Source: Arthrobacter sp. 35W
GTDB taxonomy: Bacteria; Actinomycetota; Actinomycetes; Actinomycetales; Micrococcaceae
Assembly: GCF_000482545.1 (NCBI RefSeq)
Contig: NZ_KI519455.1
Location: forward strand, 1,673,247 to 1,737,246
Reading direction: 5' to 3'
Length of the DNA: 64,000 bases
The notes under the pieces are model-generated. The model was not told the origin of the DNA, made no database searches, and saw nothing but the letters and a program-made list of their open reading frames with translations. The position numbers were made by a program, and so were the translations under genes. Positions 60,594 to 64,000 of this stretch are shown here, piece after piece; positions within the stretch are counted from its first letter, which is position 1, and each line of letters starts with the position of its first letter.

Positions 60594-61549
60594 CCGAAAT
60601 GACCACGCTCGGCTTCGGTGCCGCGGGCATCGGAAATCTGTACCGCGGGGTGTCCGACGACGATGCCGCGGCCACAGTGCACGCCGCCTGGGACGCCGGG
60701 ATCCGGTACTTCGACACGGCCCCGCACTACGGGCTGGGGCTGTCAGAACGACGTCTGGGCGCCGTGCTGGCGTCCAAGCCGCGCGATGAATTTGTCATCT
60801 CCACCAAGGTGGGCCGGGTCCTGGACCCCACGGACAACCCCGACGGCGCGCTGGACACCCAGGGCTTTGCCGTCCGGGCGGACACCGTGCGCCGGTGGGA
60901 CCCGTCCGAGGCCGGCATCCGCCGCAGCATCGAGGACTCCCTGGAACGCCTGGGTCTGGAACGCATCGACATCGCCTACCTGCACGATCCGGACGTCTAC
61001 GACCTCGACGCAGGAATCAGCCAGGCGCTGCCCGCCCTGCAAAAGCTGCGTGCCGAGGGGTTGGTGTCCCAGATCGGCGTCGGCGCCAACTCCGCCGAGG
61101 CCCTGGCGGCCTGCGTCCGCGGGGCGGATCTGGATCTGATCATGCTGGCCGGCCGCTACACCCTGCTGGAACAGCCCGCCCTGGCCGAACTCCTCCCGCT
61201 GTGCACGGAGAACGGCGTCGGCGTGGTCAACGTGGGCGTCTACAACTCCGGCCTGCTGGCCCGACCCGTGGTTCCCGATGATGCCCACTACAACTACGCC
61301 CCCGCGCCTGTTGCCATCCTGGCCAAGGCCCGCGCGCTCGCCGCCTGCTGCGCCGAGTTCGGCGTGGACCTGCCGACGGCGGCGCTGAAGTTCAGCCTGC
61401 GGCACCCGGCGGTGCGCAGCGTCGTCGTCGGCGCTGCCACGCCGGCGCAGATCAGCCAGACGGCCGAGCGGATGGCGGCCGATGTCCCGGCGGAATTGTG
61501 GGAGGCGCTCGTGGAGCAGGGTCTGCTGCCTCTGGAGGTCAGGGCATGA
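60590..61549 (+). CDS. Aldo/keto reductase, L-fucose dehydrogenase-like
   Basis: A 319-residue AKR. Catalytic tetrad elements: Asp and Tyr in YFDTAPHYGLGLSERRLG, Lys in VISTKVGR, His in IAYLHDPDV. It would oxidise L-fucose to L-fuconolactone with NAD(P). Coupled to the mutarotase before it and to the lactonase after it. Confidence 0.9.
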   Translation: MTEMTTLGFGAAGIGNLYRGVSDDDAAATVHAAWDAGIRYFDTAPHYGLGLSERRLGAVLASKPRDEFVISTKVGRVLDPTDNPDGALDTQGFAVRADTVRRWDPSEAGIRRSIEDSLERLGLERIDIAYLHDPDVYDLDAGISQALPALQKLRAEGLVSQIGVGANSAEALAACVRGADLDLIMLAGRYTLLEQPALAELLPLCTENGVGVVNVGVYNSGLLARPVVPDDAHYNYAPAPVAILAKARALAACCAEFGVDLPTAALKFSLRHPAVRSVVVGAATPAQISQTAERMAADVPAELWEALVEQGLLPLEVRA

Positions 61550-62445
61550 ACCAGTCCGGCTCCGCCGCTGGCAGGGTTGGTGCCACTGGTCCGGATGCCG
61601 CGGCAGCGGACTGGGTGGACGCCCACCTGCACCTGTGGCAGCTGGAGCCCGGCCGGTACTCCTGGCTGGGCCCGCAGCACGGCGTGCTGCACCGCAGCTT
61701 CGATGCCGCTGACGCCTGGACCGAGTTGTCCGCGGCCGGCATCGGCCGGGCCATCCTGGTCCAGGCCGAGGACTCCACCGCGGACACCGAGTTCATGCTG
61801 GCCACGGCCGAGGCCAATCCGTGGATTGCCGGCGTGGTGGGTTGGGTGCAGCTGGATGATCCGGCGGCAGCGGCGCGGCAGCTGGAACTCTTCGGTCTCC
61901 GGCCGGCATTCGCTGGCGTGCGCCACCTGATCCATGACGATCCGCGCAGCGGGTTTCTGGCACTGGCGTCCGTGCGCAAATCCCTGGCTCTGCTGGCCGG
62001 GGCGGGGCTTCCGCTGGATGTCCCCAATGCCTTCCCCGGCCATCTTGGCGACACCGTTGACGCCGCGGCGGAGCTCGAGGAGCTGACGGTGGTGGTGGAC
62101 CACCTGGCCAAACCGCCGGTGGACGACGCCGGGCTGGCGGACTGGGAGGCGCAGCTGCGCCGGCTGGCCCCGCTGCCCAATGTGGCAGCGAAGATTTCCG
62201 GGCTGCACGAGCCCGGGCGGCCCTATTCCGCCGCGGCATTGCGGCGGATCTTTGACATTGCACTGGACGTCTTCGGCCCCGCGCGCCTGATGTACGGCGG
62301 GGACTGGCCCGTCAGCCTGCTGGGGGCACCCTACGCACAGACGCAGGGGGTGCTGGCGGAGCTGGTGTCCACGCTGAGCCCCGCCGAACAGTGCGAAATC
62401 CAGGCCGGCACGGCCCGCCGGATCTACGCCCGGGCGGCCTGGTAG
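61546..62445 (+). CDS. Amidohydrolase-family lactonase (L-fuconolactonase-like)
   Basis: A 299-residue metal-dependent hydrolase: HLHLWQLEPGRYSWLG (HxH), GVRHLIHDDP, TVVVDHLAKPP and RLMYGGDWPVSLLG match the L-rhamnono/L-fuconolactonase family. It opens the lactone to L-fuconate, the substrate of the dehydratase at the start of the operon. Last gene of the forward block. Confidence 0.9.
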   Translation: MNQSGSAAGRVGATGPDAAAADWVDAHLHLWQLEPGRYSWLGPQHGVLHRSFDAADAWTELSAAGIGRAILVQAEDSTADTEFMLATAEANPWIAGVVGWVQLDDPAAAARQLELFGLRPAFAGVRHLIHDDPRSGFLALASVRKSLALLAGAGLPLDVPNAFPGHLGDTVDAAAELEELTVVVDHLAKPPVDDAGLADWEAQLRRLAPLPNVAAKISGLHEPGRPYSAAALRRIFDIALDVFGPARLMYGGDWPVSLLGAPYAQTQGVLAELVSTLSPAEQCEIQAGTARRIYARAAW

Positions 62446-62470
62446 GCAACCGGCGAGTAACTTTCTAGTA

Positions 62471-62502
62471 AACATCGGATGTTTTTGGAAAATCTGATGT
62501 TT
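62471..62502. promoter_or_regulatory. Two fucose-type operators before the ABC ATPase gene
   Basis: AACATCGGATGTT (62471-62483) is identical to the site at 57533. AAATCTGATGTTT (62490-62502) is a second, weaker copy 19 bp on. They lie about 270 bp before the ATPase start. The 305-bp gap 62446-62750 holds no other clear gene. Confidence 0.65.
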
Positions 62503-62677
62503 CCGACACGTAAATGTCGTACCATTGTGTAAGCCAAGTCACTGTGGTGGCGCAACAAATGAACCTTCTCGAAGTGTTTGAGCCGATTTCGACCCAAAAT
62601 ACTCAGAAGTCGGCCCAAGTTTCCAGGAGGACGTATGATCTCTCTGACCCATAGACATCAGATCTTAGTCTCACTGC

Positions 62678-62737
62678 ATGTATCCGCACCGAATGTATCC
62701 GCACTGCATGGATCCCCACAGCATGGATCCCCACAGG
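62678..62737 (+). repeat. Four tandem 15-bp repeats in the ABC ATPase leader
   Basis: Units ATGTATCCGCACCGA, ATGTATCCGCACTGC, ATGGATCCCCACAGC and ATGGATCCCCACAGG lie head to tail, ending 13 bp before the ATPase start. Each begins with ATG, in one frame with each other but not with the ATPase. They may be a leader or a slippage product. Confidence 0.75.
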
Positions 62738-62750
62738 GTGGGGTCAACGC

Positions 62751-64000
<1,250 letters not shown>

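Overview
The window is high-GC DNA in the style of an actinobacterium of the Micrococcaceae (Arthrobacter-like). Evidence for this is the GTP-type PEP carboxykinase, a c-di-AMP (ydaO-type) riboswitch in front of a secreted transglycosylase, a CRP/GlxR-like operator, a CsoR-type operator, strong GC-rich terminators and dense, often ATGA-coupled operons. The species assignment is inference. No phage, transposase, CRISPR array or replication origin was seen.

Layout. 1-2.8 kb: a divergent pair of glycan hydrolases (GH5-type beta-mannosidase-like, cut by the left edge, and GH125 exo-alpha-mannosidase). 2.8-3.6 kb: a gene-poor stretch with palindromes and tRNA-Ser(CGA). 3.6-10.5 kb: mostly housekeeping or accessory genes (AlkZ-like winged-helix protein, isochorismatase plus GlxA-type regulator, tadA, upp, riboswitch-controlled transglycosylase, MarR plus MFS exporter). 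10.6-26.2 kb: a large catabolic cluster of unassigned substrate. It holds aconitase X (two subunits), an NMT1/SsuA-type ABC importer, a DUF35 protein, a thiolase-like enzyme without the usual cysteines, an ADP-forming acyl-CoA synthetase, a three-subunit biotin-dependent carboxylase/transcarboxylase, an SDR, a GntR/UTRA regulator, and a divergent EthD-like protein plus MFS symporter. Similar 10-12 bp sequences in its promoters suggest one regulon. 26.3-30.2 kb: copper-related genes (DUF305 lipoprotein, small membrane protein, HMA chaperone under a CsoR-like operator) and a two-component system. 30.2-36.8 kb: a receiver-less winged-helix regulator, a SixA-like phosphatase, a YhgE/Pip-type membrane protein with an ATPase partner, and an odd flavoprotein lacking its redox cysteines.

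36.8-46.5 kb: a sialic-acid module (nanE, nanK, nanA-like, a Dpp-type ABC importer with a fused permease-ATPase, and a divergent FadR-type regulator). 46.5-55.6 kb: GNAT, two tandem copies of tRNA-Arg(ACG), pckG, hmp with its NsrR regulator and operator, phosphomannomutase, and a RecQ helicase fused to a phosphoribosyltransferase-like tail. 55.7-64 kb: a complete non-phosphorylating L-fucose pathway (alpha-L-fucosidase, mutarotase, fucose dehydrogenase, lactonase, fuconate dehydratase, keto-deoxy-fuconate dehydrogenase, diketo-acid hydrolase) and a sugar ABC ATPase running off the right edge.

Together the mannosidases, sialic-acid module and fucose module cover the outer and core sugars of N-glycans or similar glycoconjugates. 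The sialic-acid and fucose promoters also share the 9-mer ATCGGATGT. The strongest candidate for an undescribed system is the 10.6-26.2 kb cluster. Five intergenic palindromic elements (one family present as a tandem pair) are further unexplained structure.
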